A stretch of DNA of 64,000 nucleotides from Tretioscincus oriximinensis (lineage: Eukaryota > Chordata > Lepidosauria > Squamata > Gymnophthalmidae): contig JAJVDF010000257.1 of assembly GCA_022410635.1 (NCBI GenBank), positions 350,031-414,030 on the forward strand, given 5' to 3'. The notes beneath the pieces were generated by a model that did no database searches, was not told where the DNA came from, and saw only the letters and a list, made by a program, of their open reading frames with translations. A program made the translations under genes and the position numbers. Shown one piece after another: positions 12,987-23,850 of this stretch (its first letter is position 1; the number at the start of each line of letters is the position of its first letter).

Positions 12987-15171
12987 GAAGAAGAAGAAGA
13001 AGAAGAACTTGGTTCTTATACCCCGCTTTTCTCACCTTTCAAAGGGACTCAAAGCGGCTTACAAGGATATATTTTGCCCGAAGGCTTCCATTCTATCTTT
13101 TTTTTTTTTTTACTTTATTTTTTTGAATTTTTGAGTTTTACAGAAAATAATAACACAAAAATTAATGAGTTTTACAGAAAATAATATCAATAAAATTAAA
13201 TTTTTTACATGCCTTTTCTGTAGCACCATCATTAAATAATTACTTCATCCTTCAAAATAATCAACAGATAGTATTATTATTCATACCCACAAAATAAAGT
13301 GAAGCGTCANTCAAAAATTAATCAGTATATATATATTCCCTACCCTCCCCCACCCCACCCGAGAGGTGAATCATACTTATCCTTTAATGATTTTATTATT
13401 TCCTAAGGGTTAGTTTAATTGTTGTCAGGAGTTCGGGTCCCCCCCAACGGTTGTTTTGAATATATATAATCAATTTGGCCCAATTTTTCATCCAATTCTT
13501 TTTAATCTTGGTACTTATATCAAGACTTTCAATTACAAAATCTCCCATTATTTGATCAGAAATGTAGTGGCACCAGTTTTGGAATGTCAGTTTGGTTGCA
13601 TCTTTCCATCCTAGCGTTATGACTGCCTGAGCAGCCATAACCAATTGATCTACTAAATATTTATCCTCATGTAGTATTCCTTGGTTTAATTGGAACAGAG
13701 CTTGTTCTTTAGACATTCTTATGGGGTACCCCAAAATATTATTTATATGATTTCTGATTAAGATCCAAAAGTTTGAAATAATTGGGCACTCCCATAGTTG
13801 ATGCATATAGTTTGCCCTGACTCCACAACCGTGCCAACACAATGGGCTGATGTTATTACTCATGTGGGCCATAATACTACGTGTCCTATACCAACGGCTG
13901 ATAATTTTCATTTGTAATTCCTTTAGCCTGTTATTTCTGATTTTTTCTATTTTTTCCCATTTTGATTTCATCTCCATTTCTGTAATAGCTAAGTCTACCA
14001 CCCACGTTTCTGTCCAGCTCCTTATATTGTCAAACAGATAATCATTGATAATTTTGTATATAGATCCACCCATCCCCTTTGTGTCCCTTAATCCTCNAAT
14101 ANATAAATCTTCCAGTTTGGAATTGGTGGCATTTAGTTCATAGTTAGTTATAATTGTTGTAATTTTATTTCTTATCTGTTGACTTTGGAGCCATCTATGG
14201 TTTCCTAATAAAGCCATTATATTTTCATATGATATTGGGCTCATATTTGGACTTAATAAATCTTTAATCATTATAATATTGTGGTCCCTTAATTTTTTTA
14301 TATCTTCTGTTGATAATATGTTTTCTTGATTGTTGAGATGTCTAATATGGCTTATAATATTAGTTCGCAGGCTTAACTTAGGTTGCCATCTTTTCCATAC
14401 CAGGAATATTGTTTTGGCTGCATTTGAACTTCTCTTTAATCTATTGCAATCAATTTTTATAGACAGCCAAGACTGATTTTCTATTCGATTTATCCTCCTT
14501 TCAATTTTACACCATTTCTTGTCCGAGTACTCTAATTGGAATATGTTTTGGATCTGGAATGCATCGTAATAATTTTCTACAGATGGTATCGCCCAGCCTC
14601 CATTGGAGGTTTGGGCATGTAGTTTTTTCATGGAAAGCCTCGGTTTTTTGTCGTCCCATACCCAGTATCTTATAAATTTATCCCATTCCTGTAATTTCTT
14701 CCTTGGTATCTCTTCTATTAATGTCTGCATAACATAATTTATTTTAGGAAGCAACATCATCTTAAATGCTCTTATTCGAGCTACTGGGCTTAGGTTTTTC
14801 CCCTTCCAAATGGTAGCTTTCCTTATTATTTCCTTCCAGACTGCNTCATAATTTGCTTTGACTAGTTTATCTATGTTTTTAGTAAGATTTATTCCCAAAT
14901 ATTTCATTTTTTTTTTATTGGCTTTTAGGCCTGTCTGGTTTTGTATTCTCCTTTGAGTTCCATTCTATCTTCCCCACCAGGCTATGGCGGTTCCCATGGA
15001 TCTACTTGCAGTCAGTTGCAATTTCTTGCAATTCATGCTTTCGAATAGCTGGGTTGGCTACAGCTATAGGCTAGTGGAAGGTGCTCACCCCTCCCCACAT
15101 CCCACACAGGGCTTCGAAACCCCATTTCCCAGGCGAGAGACGAATTCCTAAGCGACTGAGCTATCCGTGCC
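12987..15171 (-). mobile_element. SINE (Sauria/Bov-B tail type) split in two by an L1
   Basis: The SINE lies on the minus strand. Its 3' part is 12987-13099: the (GAA)n tail, ggttcttataccccgctttt and actcaaagcggcttacaagg. Its 5' part is 14972-15171: ccccaccaggctatggcggt down to the tRNA-like head, whose complement reads ggcacggatagctcagtcgc, with a gggtttcgaagccctg B box. The intervening 1.86 kb is an L1. The uninterrupted copy at 17721-18028 shows that the two halves were contiguous. Confidence 0.88.
13100..14957 (-). mobile_element. 5'-truncated L1 retrotransposon inserted in a SINE
   Basis: The minus strand holds a 503-codon open frame (14907 to 13396), the C-terminal part of an L1-clade ORF2. 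It begins with KYLGINLTKN just after the reverse transcriptase core and continues with the L1-typical ILPKINYVMQ-like stretch and GGWAIP. It contains an intact C-terminal zinc knuckle, CWHGCGVRANYMHQLWEC, spaced CX3CX7HX4C. The frame is free of stops; two codons contain N. A 3' UTR of about 290 bases ends in an A tail, seen as the T run from 13098. The element is truncated upstream of KYLG. Flanking 14-bp target duplications are at 13086-13099 and 14958-14971. Confidence 0.92.
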
Positions 15172-15504
15172 TGCATTGTGGCAGTACTTAAATAGACCTT
15201 TATAACTCCTTTTTTATCATTGTTCTTTGAATAATTTTAAAGTGCTTTTTGTTGTTTGGCTTTGCCTTGAGTAAAATAGTGACTATCGCTATAATGATGC
15301 TATGTTGGCTGCTGCATAAAAATGTCTCACAATATTTTACATAATTTTCAGCAGGTTGTCTGTAGACAGGACAAAGAAAGCACAAGTCCTTTATAGCAAC
15401 ATTCTAGATACAGCTTAAAGTAGTGGATTATACAGACATTAACCAGTCCGAGAGTGTTTTCTATATATAACAAAGAAAGGATACTGGAATTATGTCCTTA
15501 ATTT

Positions 15505-15747
15505 AGGCATAAATGGCTCAGGCAGTAAGAGCCAGTCTCTCCACTATGAGATCTGGTCTCAAAGCCCTGTGTTGGACGTAGAGAGGGGTGAGCACCTTTA
15601 CTAGCCTGCAACTCTAGCCAAATCAACTACTGAAGGAAATGTAGATTAGTAATCTGAATTTAAATTAGATTAACGAGTACCACCATTAACCTGGTGAGGA
15701 AGATAGAATTGAAGTAAGATTTTGGGCAAAAATTAACCCTGTAAGCC
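15505..15747 (+). mobile_element. tRNA-derived SINE, 3' end interrupted by a MITE
   Basis: A head with ggctcaggcagtaagagcca and ggtctcaaagccctgtgttg (A and B box-like) is followed by ggggtgagcacctttactag, the same body as 17721 and 58005. It stops at gtaagcc, exactly where the MITE at 15750 begins. A remnant of its tail (gtataaatgcc, then a TTC-rich run) resumes after the MITE at about 16211-16270. Confidence 0.75.
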
Positions 15748-15749
15748 TA

Positions 15750-16208
15750 GGGTTGCCATATTTTGGCAGCCCAAAACCGGGATAGGGGGGTGGGGGTGCA
15801 CGCATGTGCGCGCAAGTGCACACACACATGCACGCACCTGGATTTTTGTGGGGAGACAGTGAGAACAGAGCCGCACAAAAACTCTGTTCTGTCAAAACCC
15901 CAAGCGTTTTTCCTCTGCTGGAGGCGAGTTGGAGCGCTTTGCCTGACAGCAGGCGCGAAACCCCGCCTCCTGCAGAGGAGCAGCTACGGCACGCTCCGAG
16001 GTTCCTTCCAGGACCCCGGAAAGCTTTGCTCGGGCTACAGCCGTCAGCTCTGATGGCTCCTTTGCCTTTAAAATCCTGGATTTTTACATTCCCTGATGCA
16101 GCATCGGGGAATGTAAAAATCCGGGATTTTCTCTTAAAACCCGGAGGGGACTATATTTGGGTCCTCAAAGCCGGGATTGTCCCGCCTTCCCGGGACATAT
16201 GGCAACCT
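15750..16208. mobile_element. Non-autonomous DNA transposon with TA duplication
   Basis: The ends are gggttgccatat (15750-15761) and the complement of aggttgccatat (to 16208), 11 of 12 matching. TA dinucleotides flank both ends, at 15748-15749 and 16209-16210. Internally there is a hairpin around 16076-16122 (ggatttttacattccctgat with its complement) and repeated 'ccgggat' motifs. It has no transposase. TA duplications are typical of Tc1/mariner-type integration, but I cannot fix the superfamily. Confidence 0.75.
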
Positions 16209-16270
16209 TATGTATAAATGCCAGAGGCTCCTCCTTGTTCTTCTTTTTCTCTTCCTCCTTCTCCTCCTCC

Positions 16271-17214
16271 CCCCCCCTCCTCCATGGTTATTGCCCATTT
16301 TGTCCATGGGAGTTGGACATAAAAACATATAAACATATCTGANCCATGGTGAAACTCCATGCGTAAAGGTTGCAACATCATGTTGTAAACTTGAGAAGAA
16401 ATGTGAGTAAAGAAAACAAGTGCCAGCCATGGTTTGTTTCCAAATCATGATTTATATGATGTTTAAACGGAATGCTCGGGAATAGCAGTGATTATTCAAA
16501 GAGTAACACATTGTGAGATTTTCTTTACTATGTAAATTTTGGTGAGTAAAAAACATTAGATCGTTGCACTGCATCTCTTACTGAAAGGAAATTCTTTGAC
16601 ATCATTACTATGCACTTTGGCTGCAAACCCAACATGCTAAAAATGTATTTTTGTGATCTTAGGAAACACAGCAGCATTGGTTTGGCCGTTGGCATCACAC
16701 ACATCAGTATGTTTGCCAGGACTTGAGAAAGATGGCTGAAATTCAGTGGCTTCTTTTTGATCTAAATTGCTAGCTGATGGGCAGTACAAAAATTTGTTGC
16801 AGATGGATGCATCGCAACCACAACATGCTTAAGCTGAAAAGAGGATCAATGTCACAATCAATTTGAGGCTCTGGAGTCTCAAGAATCTTATTTAGGCATC
16901 CATAGAGTGGTTGCAGGCCAGCCAGTTGAAAAGGCCAATTCTCCCTAAAGCCTGATGGCATTCTTGTTATCGTGTTGTTTAAATTTATAGCCTTCACATT
17001 GATTAAAAGCTTCCAAATTAAACGGCCACAGATATTTCCACAGTCCTATGCCGTTTAATAGCATTTTACTTGGAGAATGTAATACGCCTCTGACCAGGGT
17101 GTAAATTCTTGTTTTCCATTTGAGAGAAATTGTATGAGGCTAACAAAATGCAGTCTACCTATCCATAAATGAAAATAAAACAGAACTATACAAATCTGTG
17201 ANTATTAGGGAATG
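16271..17214. other. Intronic sequence, nothing recognised
   Basis: Non-coding. Short frames carry no domain. No clear repeat relationship was seen. Confidence 0.5.
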
Positions 17215-17535
17215 GAAGAAAAAATGGGTCTTTCTAACTTGGAGCAGTCTAGCTACCTAGTTCACTCTGTCCCAAGTTATGAAGTAAGGAGTTTTCTTCA
17301 TTGTGAGATTGAAGTTCCATTGTCCTGGGCACCTGAGCCTCTGTTGCCAAAGATAACTCTATCAGTATCCGCAACCTATCTAGAGTTGAGGGTGTGCAAG
17401 AACAGGCAACATCTCTAATGTTGGTATTTCCTACTAACAAAATCTTTGTCTTGTCTTGGTTCAACTTCAGTTTATTGGCTGAATCCAAGCCTTAGTCCAG
17501 CACATTCATAGCCTTGATTGAGATGCATAAAAGAA
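17215..17535 (-). mobile_element. CR1-clade reverse transcriptase fragment
   Basis: The minus strand reads ANKLKLNQDKTKILLVGNT, the conserved segment after the YADD motif of CR1-clade reverse transcriptases. The same motif in the element at 46860 reads NKLKLNPDKMEVLCVGAS. The flanking sequence is decayed and no other motif is intact. Confidence 0.6.
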
Positions 17536-17608
17536 ATGGATCTGAATGTCAGTAGCAGCATATCGATGAAGAAAAAAACCTTTGTGCACCATCCTTTGGT
17601 GAAAGAGG

Positions 17609-17625
17609 TAGTAGTAGTAGTAGTA

Positions 17626-17720
<95 letters not shown>
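17609..17720. repeat. Compound microsatellite (GTA)n(ATA)n
   Basis: (GTA) units followed by about 30 ATA units sit directly against the 3' tail of the SINE at 17721. Another short AAT run lies at the SINE's opposite edge (18029-18045). The poly-isoleucine and similar frames here are artefacts. Confidence 0.95.
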
Positions 17721-17721
<1 letters not shown>

Positions 17722-18028
17722 GGAAGAAGAAGAAGAACTGGGTTCTTATACCCTGCTTTTCTCACCTTTCAAAGGGACTCAAAGTGGCTTACAAGGGTAT
17801 TTTGCCCGAGGGCTGACATTCTATCTTCCCCACCAGGTAGTGGTGGTTCCCATGTATCTACTTGCAGTCAGTTGCAATTTCTTGTAATTCATGCTTTCAA
17901 ACAGCTGGGTTGGCTAGAGGTACAGGCTAGTGGAAATTGCTCACCCTTCCCCACATCCAGCACAGAGCTTCGTAACCCGACCTCCCAGATGAGAGACGGT
18001 TTCCTAAGCGACTGAGCTATTCGTGCCT
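17721..18028 (-). mobile_element. Complete Sauria/Bov-B-tail SINE
   Basis: Reading the minus strand, there is a tRNA-like head (ggcacgaatagctcagtcgc, with gggttacgaagctctg as the B box). A body of about 180 bases follows, then the Bov-B-like end (gtaagccactttgagtccct, ggtataagaacccag) and a (TTC)n tail. It is the reference copy that shows the insertion points of the L1 at 13100 and the MITE at 15750. Confidence 0.85.
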
Positions 18029-18045
18029 GTAATAATAATAAAATA

Positions 18046-20124
18046 AACAGATGGGCTATTGATGGGATAGCACCCTATGATGGGATAGCTCCATGGTTTG
18101 GTGACAATCACACCATATGCCGGAATAAAGCTCCAGTCTAGGCTACAATCTATAGTAGGAAAATAACTGTCAGAGCACTTTTGAATAAGCAGTGCAGCAC
18201 CTGTTGAAACTACTGTATATATTTGCTCTTGCTGTGCTGGTCAGCTGGGAAGCACCTTTCTGCCCAGCCTTCTGGGAACCAAGTGATCATTACAAAATAT
18301 TATGAATGGTATGTGATAATGCTTCATTGAATGATTTTGGCCACTTGGCTACAGTTGTTGAATAACACACACCTCTTGTTCCCATTTGCCAGGGGATCTA
18401 GTTGGCAATGTAGCAAGGTATGTCATATTAAATTGGGTTTCCTGGGAGTTCCAGTGCTAAGGACATTCACTCCTGGCTATCAGAGCTTGTGGAAACCAAC
18501 TTTTAAACTCACACAGCCTTCAGAGGTGACACAAAGGCCATCAAAATGTAGAAGACTTTGTCCCTAGATCACTAATCACATTTGCTGGTGGACCATTTCA
18601 GTGGAAATGGATCAGCTGGAGAGGTCCACAGAAGGCAAGGACAGAAATGCCCAGAGATCTACAACATCTGGAATGATAAATGTTGTCCACTTTTCCTTTG
18701 AATATGTTGGAGACTTTTCCTTCTTCATCTTTACAGAATGTGTCACTTTCCTTGAATTTTTCTTTACAAGTTTCTGCTATAATAGAAAGATCAATTATAC
18801 TATTTTTCACAGTCCCCAGGTTTAGTTCTTTTAAAACGGCACTTGCATGCGTTCGCCCCAAATAGAAATTCTTTGAGCTGCCTGTATTGTGAAAAAAAAA
18901 TCATTTCAGCATTTCCCAACTGATTCATAATTCAGAGCAGCAGTTTCAACCGTCAACTTACTCTGTTTCCCTGGATCCTGTGTTGAAACAATTATGAACA
19001 CAGGCTAAANTGACGCGCATTCAGGATGTTTTACCAGCATCTTCTGGCAGCAAATTGGAATCTAAGCAAAAAAGAAAGAAAGCCATATTTATTTTAGAGA
19101 GTTGGGTGTCTAGAAATCTTGTTATATTTCTTTGTGGTAAAGGTAGTGCGTTGATTTCTTTGTATTAATATTGAATGTGTCTTGCACACTCTGTACATCA
19201 AAGCTTTCTCCCCTGTGCTCTAGAGAGCTTGGCATTATATTACTTGCCTCTCAGGAGGGTTTGGAAAGGCATCTTGAATGTATGCGGCTGTGGACAACTC
19301 ATAATTCTTTCATGCATCTAGAAGTGCAGAGTTTATTGCTGGCTGACTCTACTGCTTTAAATTATGAACTACACAGGAAACCTAGATTATATGATTTGGG
19401 GCAAAGTGTTTTTCCTACTTCTTTGTTAGCATCAATGTATTGCAGGTCTTTGTGGTGGATACAGAAAAGTTTTGAATGCAGTGTAGAGTTACGTATGGAA
19501 TTCTTCCTTCTACTTACTATTCATTGCTAGCCTTGTGTTTGCCACTGTTTTCATTATTTATTTGTATTACAAATAATACATGACTAGAATATTCTTTAGA
19601 TATTGTCCTTACTCCACCGTTGATGAACTTTAGGACCTGTTCATAGGTTCCAGAATGCATTGTTTGCATTGGGATTCACTACAGCTTTCCCTGAGATTGA
19701 CCTGTTCCTAGTGCATATTAAAAGGTTGAAGCTATCCAAAGACTGTACTACAGCACTGGAATAGTCTGAGGCAAATTCATAGCATTGCCAGGTGTTGTGA
19801 GATAAAACTACTAATCCTGACCTGTCTCGGATAGTTGTACTATCATGGCTATTAATGAGCAGGATGACCAGCATCAGGATGTCCAGCATCAATATGTCCC
19901 ACTAAGAATAGAAGAAGATGATATGCATTTGTATTGGTAGGAATTGCTGGATAGAAATGAGACTGTCCCTGGGTCCTACATAGGAAGGCCCCTACTGTTC
20001 TCCACTGACAATTCAGGTTAGATTAAAAACAAACTGAGCCAGGTTCCTAATAAGGAACCATTGATGAGCTGTAGTTCCTGTTCCTATATTGTTTGTGTGT
20101 GTGTGTGAGTGAATGAATATGTAT
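18046..20124. other. Intronic sequence, nothing recognised
   Basis: Non-coding. The minus-strand frame at 18598-18861 (87 codons) was examined as a possible processed pseudogene, but its residues match nothing I recognise. A short (GT)n run lies at 20092-20107. Confidence 0.5.
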
Positions 20125-20700
20125 GTAGGTTGACTAGGTGACCCACTTTTGGGGGGAGAAACCCGATTTGGGGGTATCTACCCTGCCCTCCTGGGGGGGG
20201 GGGATTACCTCATTTTTGCTGAGAAAAAAAATAAAAAATGATTTTTTTAAATATCTGTACCACCTCTAGGGGTTCTGGCAACCAGGGCCAGCTCCTGAAG
20301 GCACCCTTCCCTCAATAAAAAATAAAAAAAATGCAAAATGTATTGCACACTTCAAAAATTCTCATGCATTTCAATTTTTTTTAACTTTTTTTTTAAAAAT
20401 CACTGCACCATCAATAGGGGGCCCTGGCAGCCAGGGCCAGTTCCTGAAGGCACCCTCCCCTTAATATAAAATGGAAAAAATGCAAATTTCTCACACACTT
20501 CAAAAAAAAACTTTTTTATTTTTTATTTTAAATTCACTGGGGACTCTGCCAACTGGGACCAGCTCCTGAAGGCACCCTCCTCTCAATAAAAAATAAAAAT
20601 AATGTACATTTCTTGTGCACTTCTAAAAATTCTTATGCACTTCAAAATTCTCACATGCTTCGCAGATTTCGTGGGCAAGGGGTATGCATGTTGGTGGGTG
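20125..20700 (+). mobile_element. Dispersed element with internal tandem repeats, copy 1
   Basis: It starts TA|ggttgactaggtgacccac. The body has three tandem units whose shared core is ccagggccag-tcctgaaggcaccct (the core recurs near 20301, 20449 and 20571), each followed by A-rich aataaaaaat. A G-rich stretch lies near 20188. The end is gttggtgggtgatttg. Copy 2 is at 21726. Its terminus is related to the MITE at 52042. Confidence 0.7.
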
Positions 20701-20704
20701 ATTT

Positions 20705-21610
20705 GATTGCTATTATTATTTCTTCTCTGTCTACTGAAAAGGCTCCTTCCCATTATGTAGTTAATTCCTCTATCATTTTCTCCTTTGCTGGACAACTGTT
20801 TATAAATTTTGCCTATCATCTTCTTTTCCAGGTTGAGTCCTTTCCTAAATAACTTTTCAAAATTAGAATCTTCAAATTTTTTACTGATACATTATCTGAT
20901 TGCTTTTACTTGAAACCAATTTCTTATAGATAACCATCCCTATGGGATGGTCAAATCCTGTGGCTTGCCTTGATTATTTTTTAAATGTTCTGGCCTTTGC
21001 ATCTTTCTTTCTTCCAAATAGTCCAGGCATCTTTCCATATTTTAAAATGTGTTTTGATTATTTTTTCTAATAGTGGCCAATTTATTATTATCCCTACAAT
21101 TTCTTTTTTCCCCCAAATTTTCATTGTATTCAATGGGTTTTCCCAGTTGCTTTCCTCTCATGTTCTAATTTGTAAACAATTTCTTTATTATTCAAGTCAT
21201 TAAGATGTTTTTCTATTTCCTTGGAATAGTGCAGTACTATAAGTCTATTTGGAAGGCATGATATATATGAAGGTTGGGGATACCCCAGATTCCCTCCATT
21301 TAGTTTGTTATGAGCCATTAATTCCTTAACCTTGGCTTCTTACCTCTGGAGACCCATTTTAATAATTTTCCATCTTGCTCTTTTAGAACCTTACTTGGGA
21401 CTACAGAGGGAATTGTTTGATATAAATACATACCTTTCGGAATGATGAATGTTTTTAATGTCCTCATCTTATCCAATCGAGAAAAAAAATTCTCCTTCCA
21501 TTTTTTTAGTTGTCTGTTTCCCTTTGATTGTCAAACTTCCTCAGTCCTTCTTTACTCTGTTTTAGATTATATTAAGTAAGTATATTAACTCTACTATTAA
21601 GTAAGGTTCA
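20705..21610 (-). mobile_element. Decayed L1 ORF2 fragment
   Basis: The minus strand carries, with frameshifts, L1 ORF2 signatures after the reverse transcriptase: RTLKTFIIPKGMYLYQTIP, then KKPRL, then GGNLGYPQPSYI, and GRSLFS. It resembles the region of the L1 at 13100 but is more diverged and interrupted by several stops. It lies between two copies of the tandem-repeat element. Confidence 0.7.
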
Positions 21611-21725
21611 ATTCACCTGATGGTTCCAGGCAGAGGACCTACAGACACTTTGCCCTACCCAGATCCTGATTGTTCCCCTTCCCCCCACATCAGCCTGGGA
21701 TTCCTTTTTTCGTTATAATTGGAAT

Positions 21726-22045
21726 TAGGCTGACCAGATGGGAGGGGAAAACCCATTTTGGGGTTATCTACCATGTCCCACAGGGGTGCTATTTCCCCAT
21801 TTTATGCTAAGGATTTTTTTTNNAAAAAAATTAAGCGATGCACCATCGCTAGGAGACTCTGGCAACTGGGGCCAGTTCATGAAGGCACCCTCCCCTCAGT
21901 AAAAAATAAAAATATGCAAATTGAAAAATTTCTTGCACACTTTTTTTTATTTCTCACACACTTCCAAAAATTATCGCATGCCTTGCAGATCTTTCAGGCA
22001 GGGATTTCGGAGGGGTATGAGTGTTCTTGGGTGATTTGCATGTTT
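21726..22045 (+). mobile_element. Dispersed element with internal tandem repeat, copy 2
   Basis: It starts TA|ggctgaccagatg, the same first 13 bases as the MITE at 52042. It contains one copy of the unit found three times in copy 1 (ggccagttcatgaaggcacc, then A-rich) and the same ending ttcttgggtgatttgcatg. Two N's lie inside. Confidence 0.7.
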
Positions 22046-22110
22046 ATGAATATGAACATGCAAAATTAGCATGAATATTAATTGTCCCTGTTTGGGCTTT
22101 AGAAATCTGG

Positions 22111-22198
22111 TATGTATGTATGTATGTATGTATGTATGTATGTATGTATGTATGTATGTATGTATGTACGTACGTACATACGTACGTACGTATGTACG

Positions 22199-22240
<42 letters not shown>
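22111..22240. repeat. Compound tetranucleotide microsatellite
   Basis: (TATG)n, then a block of TACG variants that is self-complementary (tacgtacgtacatacgtacg), then (TCTA)n. The total is about 130 bases. Confidence 0.97.
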
Positions 22241-23130
22241 ATGTTACGTTATGTTATGCTCTAACATGTAATAGTTAGGCTCTTGATACCTCTCTTTGAT
22301 TCTCAAAAATTTAAAACTGCAGCACGGAACTGTGTTCTTTTAAAACCAGTATTTTGTTTCATCAGATTCATTTACTACAGTATTTCCCACATGTCTTTCT
22401 ACTGTGCTTGTTTTGTTTTATTTGCTTCAAGGAAACGTCCTTTTTCCTTTTTTCTTTTGTTAGCTCTTTGGACTTTCCCACTATACCAAAGTTTCAATCT
22501 CTCTTCATAATGAGGAATATCAGCAAAGATGGNTTTTTTCCACATTATATGTAACCCAGAAAATCTACTAGGTGATTTGGAAACATGAGTAGTCTCTTGT
22601 GCTTGGTACACAGAAAATGGAAAACAGCCCTTTTTGTCCTGACAAGTTTAGATCTGAAGTCTAACTTAAACACCTTGATAATAAGTTACCTAGAAAAAAC
22701 ATTTGTGGTGATGGTGGTGGTGGGGAACACACCCCAAAAGAAAACTAAGCCTACTCTTTAAATTGTCTAAGTAAAGGTGTGACCAGGGCTTCAATTAATG
22801 GACATTCTAACAACATATTTCTGCTCTAGAATTCATTAAACCATTCGATAGTCTGCCAAACTAGGTTTAAAAATTCTTATAAATAAAGTTGAAATTGAAT
22901 GATCTATGTAAGAAGTCCCATTATTTTTTGATTATCCAGGGCAGATTCTAATTTTAAAAACTAGCTTACAGTACTTCCATTCTAGGAAATAACAACAAGC
23001 TTGCTGTGTGTATCTTCTAGATTTTAGTATATTTAAACAAATGTAAAGAGGTCTTACTGAGGCTAAACTGCATTTTTCAGCTGTCACCACAGCATATGTG
23101 TGTTCTCTAACTGACCCAATTTTCTTTTAG
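22241..23130. other. Intron end before the VWC3 exon
   Basis: No element is recognised. It ends with the pyrimidine-rich acceptor ttttcttttag. Confidence 0.6.
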
Positions 23131-23230
23131 GGTGGAAGTACACAGTGCATACAAGAAGTGTGTCCCATTCTTTCATGTCCCCAGCATCTCAGCCACACTC
23201 CTTCCGGACAGTGTTGCCCAAAATGTTTGG
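23131..23230 (+). CDS. BMPER: BMPER internal exon: C-terminal half of VWC domain 3
   Basis: This exon reads [18 protein letters not shown] and then [16 protein letters not shown], which matches the end of the third von Willebrand C domain of vertebrate BMPER. BMPER is a secreted, BMP-binding extracellular modulator (crossveinless-2). The acceptor is a pyrimidine tract ending ttttag and the donor is gtgagt. The length is 100 bases, 33 codons plus one base, so the last G joins GA of the exon at 31076 to make the Gly of the CLGQRK junction. Six cysteines, including the closing CCPKC, fit the VWC consensus. No stop falls in this frame. The exon is easy to miss because it lies inside an unrelated longer reading frame. 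The preceding exon, which should carry the CxxC start of VWC3, was not found in the 23 kb upstream. Confidence 0.95.
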
Positions 23231-23417
23231 GTGAGTGGTTGTTTTAAGAGGAATGTTGCATGTACTACATACATACTCCATAGGCTTGCCACAGTCATTT
23301 GTGGAAGCTTATGCAAAGTTTTTGTACATATTGTTTTTACAGCAGTAAATATATTGTAAATCTGTAAAAGAAAAACAATACAAACAAACAAAAAGAAGCA
23401 AACTTTCCGGGCACTTT

Positions 23418-23590
23418 CCAAAGTCGTAGATTTCAAAGAAGTAGCTGTGTTAGTCTTGGTTCAGCAAATGTTGCCAGGGGTCTCATATCACCATAGAGAC
23501 TAGCAAGAAAAAGTTAAGCAGCATGATATTTGATAGACAAGTCTATTTCTTCAGATGTGAAAAAGTAGACTTATCCATGAAAGATCACAC
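23418..23590 (+). mobile_element. Penelope-like terminal fragment
   Basis: It reads tttcaaagaagtagctgtgt, tagtcttgg, gagactagcaag and ends in tctatttcttcagatgtg. This is the terminal sequence of the Penelope-like element at 59833, in decayed form. Confidence 0.65.
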
Positions 23591-23604
23591 TGGCTACCCT
23601 TTTC

Positions 23605-23850
23605 TTTCAGAGAAATAGTTGTGTTAGTCTAGTAGAAAGTCCAGCAGCTAGCAGCACTTTGAGACTAACTTGAGAAAAGTGGGTGGTATAAGCTTTCGTA
23701 GACACGTCTACTTCTGAAGAAAAAAGGTAAAGGAAGTAGACTTGTCTACGAAAGCTTATGCCACCCACTTTTCTCAAGTTAGTCTCAAAGTGCTGCTAGC
23801 TCCTTTACCTTTTTCTTGTTAGTTCTATGAGGCCCCCTTGCTAGGTTTCC
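23605..23850. mobile_element. Penelope-like termini in a head-to-head hairpin
   Basis: The terminal repeat (tttcagagaaatagttgtgt, then gagactaacttgagaaaagt and agctttcgtagac) is followed after 18 bases by its own reverse complement. The arms are 23647-23714 and 23733-23800, 66 of 68 bases pairing. A further decayed minus-strand fragment follows to about 23850 (ttgttagttctatgaggccc). Confidence 0.8.

Noticed and set aside
17472..18015. Frames with poly-isoleucine or poly-threonine
   Set aside because: Translated ATA/TAT microsatellite plus SINE.
17990..18028. Possible tRNA gene
   Set aside because: The A and B boxes belong to SINE heads. The cloverleaf is incomplete and the sequence is repeated several times in the window.
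18598..18861. Possible processed pseudogene on minus
   Set aside because: No family recognised and no A tail or target duplication visible.
1..23130. Missing upstream BMPER exons (signal peptide, VWC1, VWC2, start of VWC3)
   Set aside because: I searched by eye for CxxCxC and CCxxC patterns with splice sites and saw none. They are probably outside the window.
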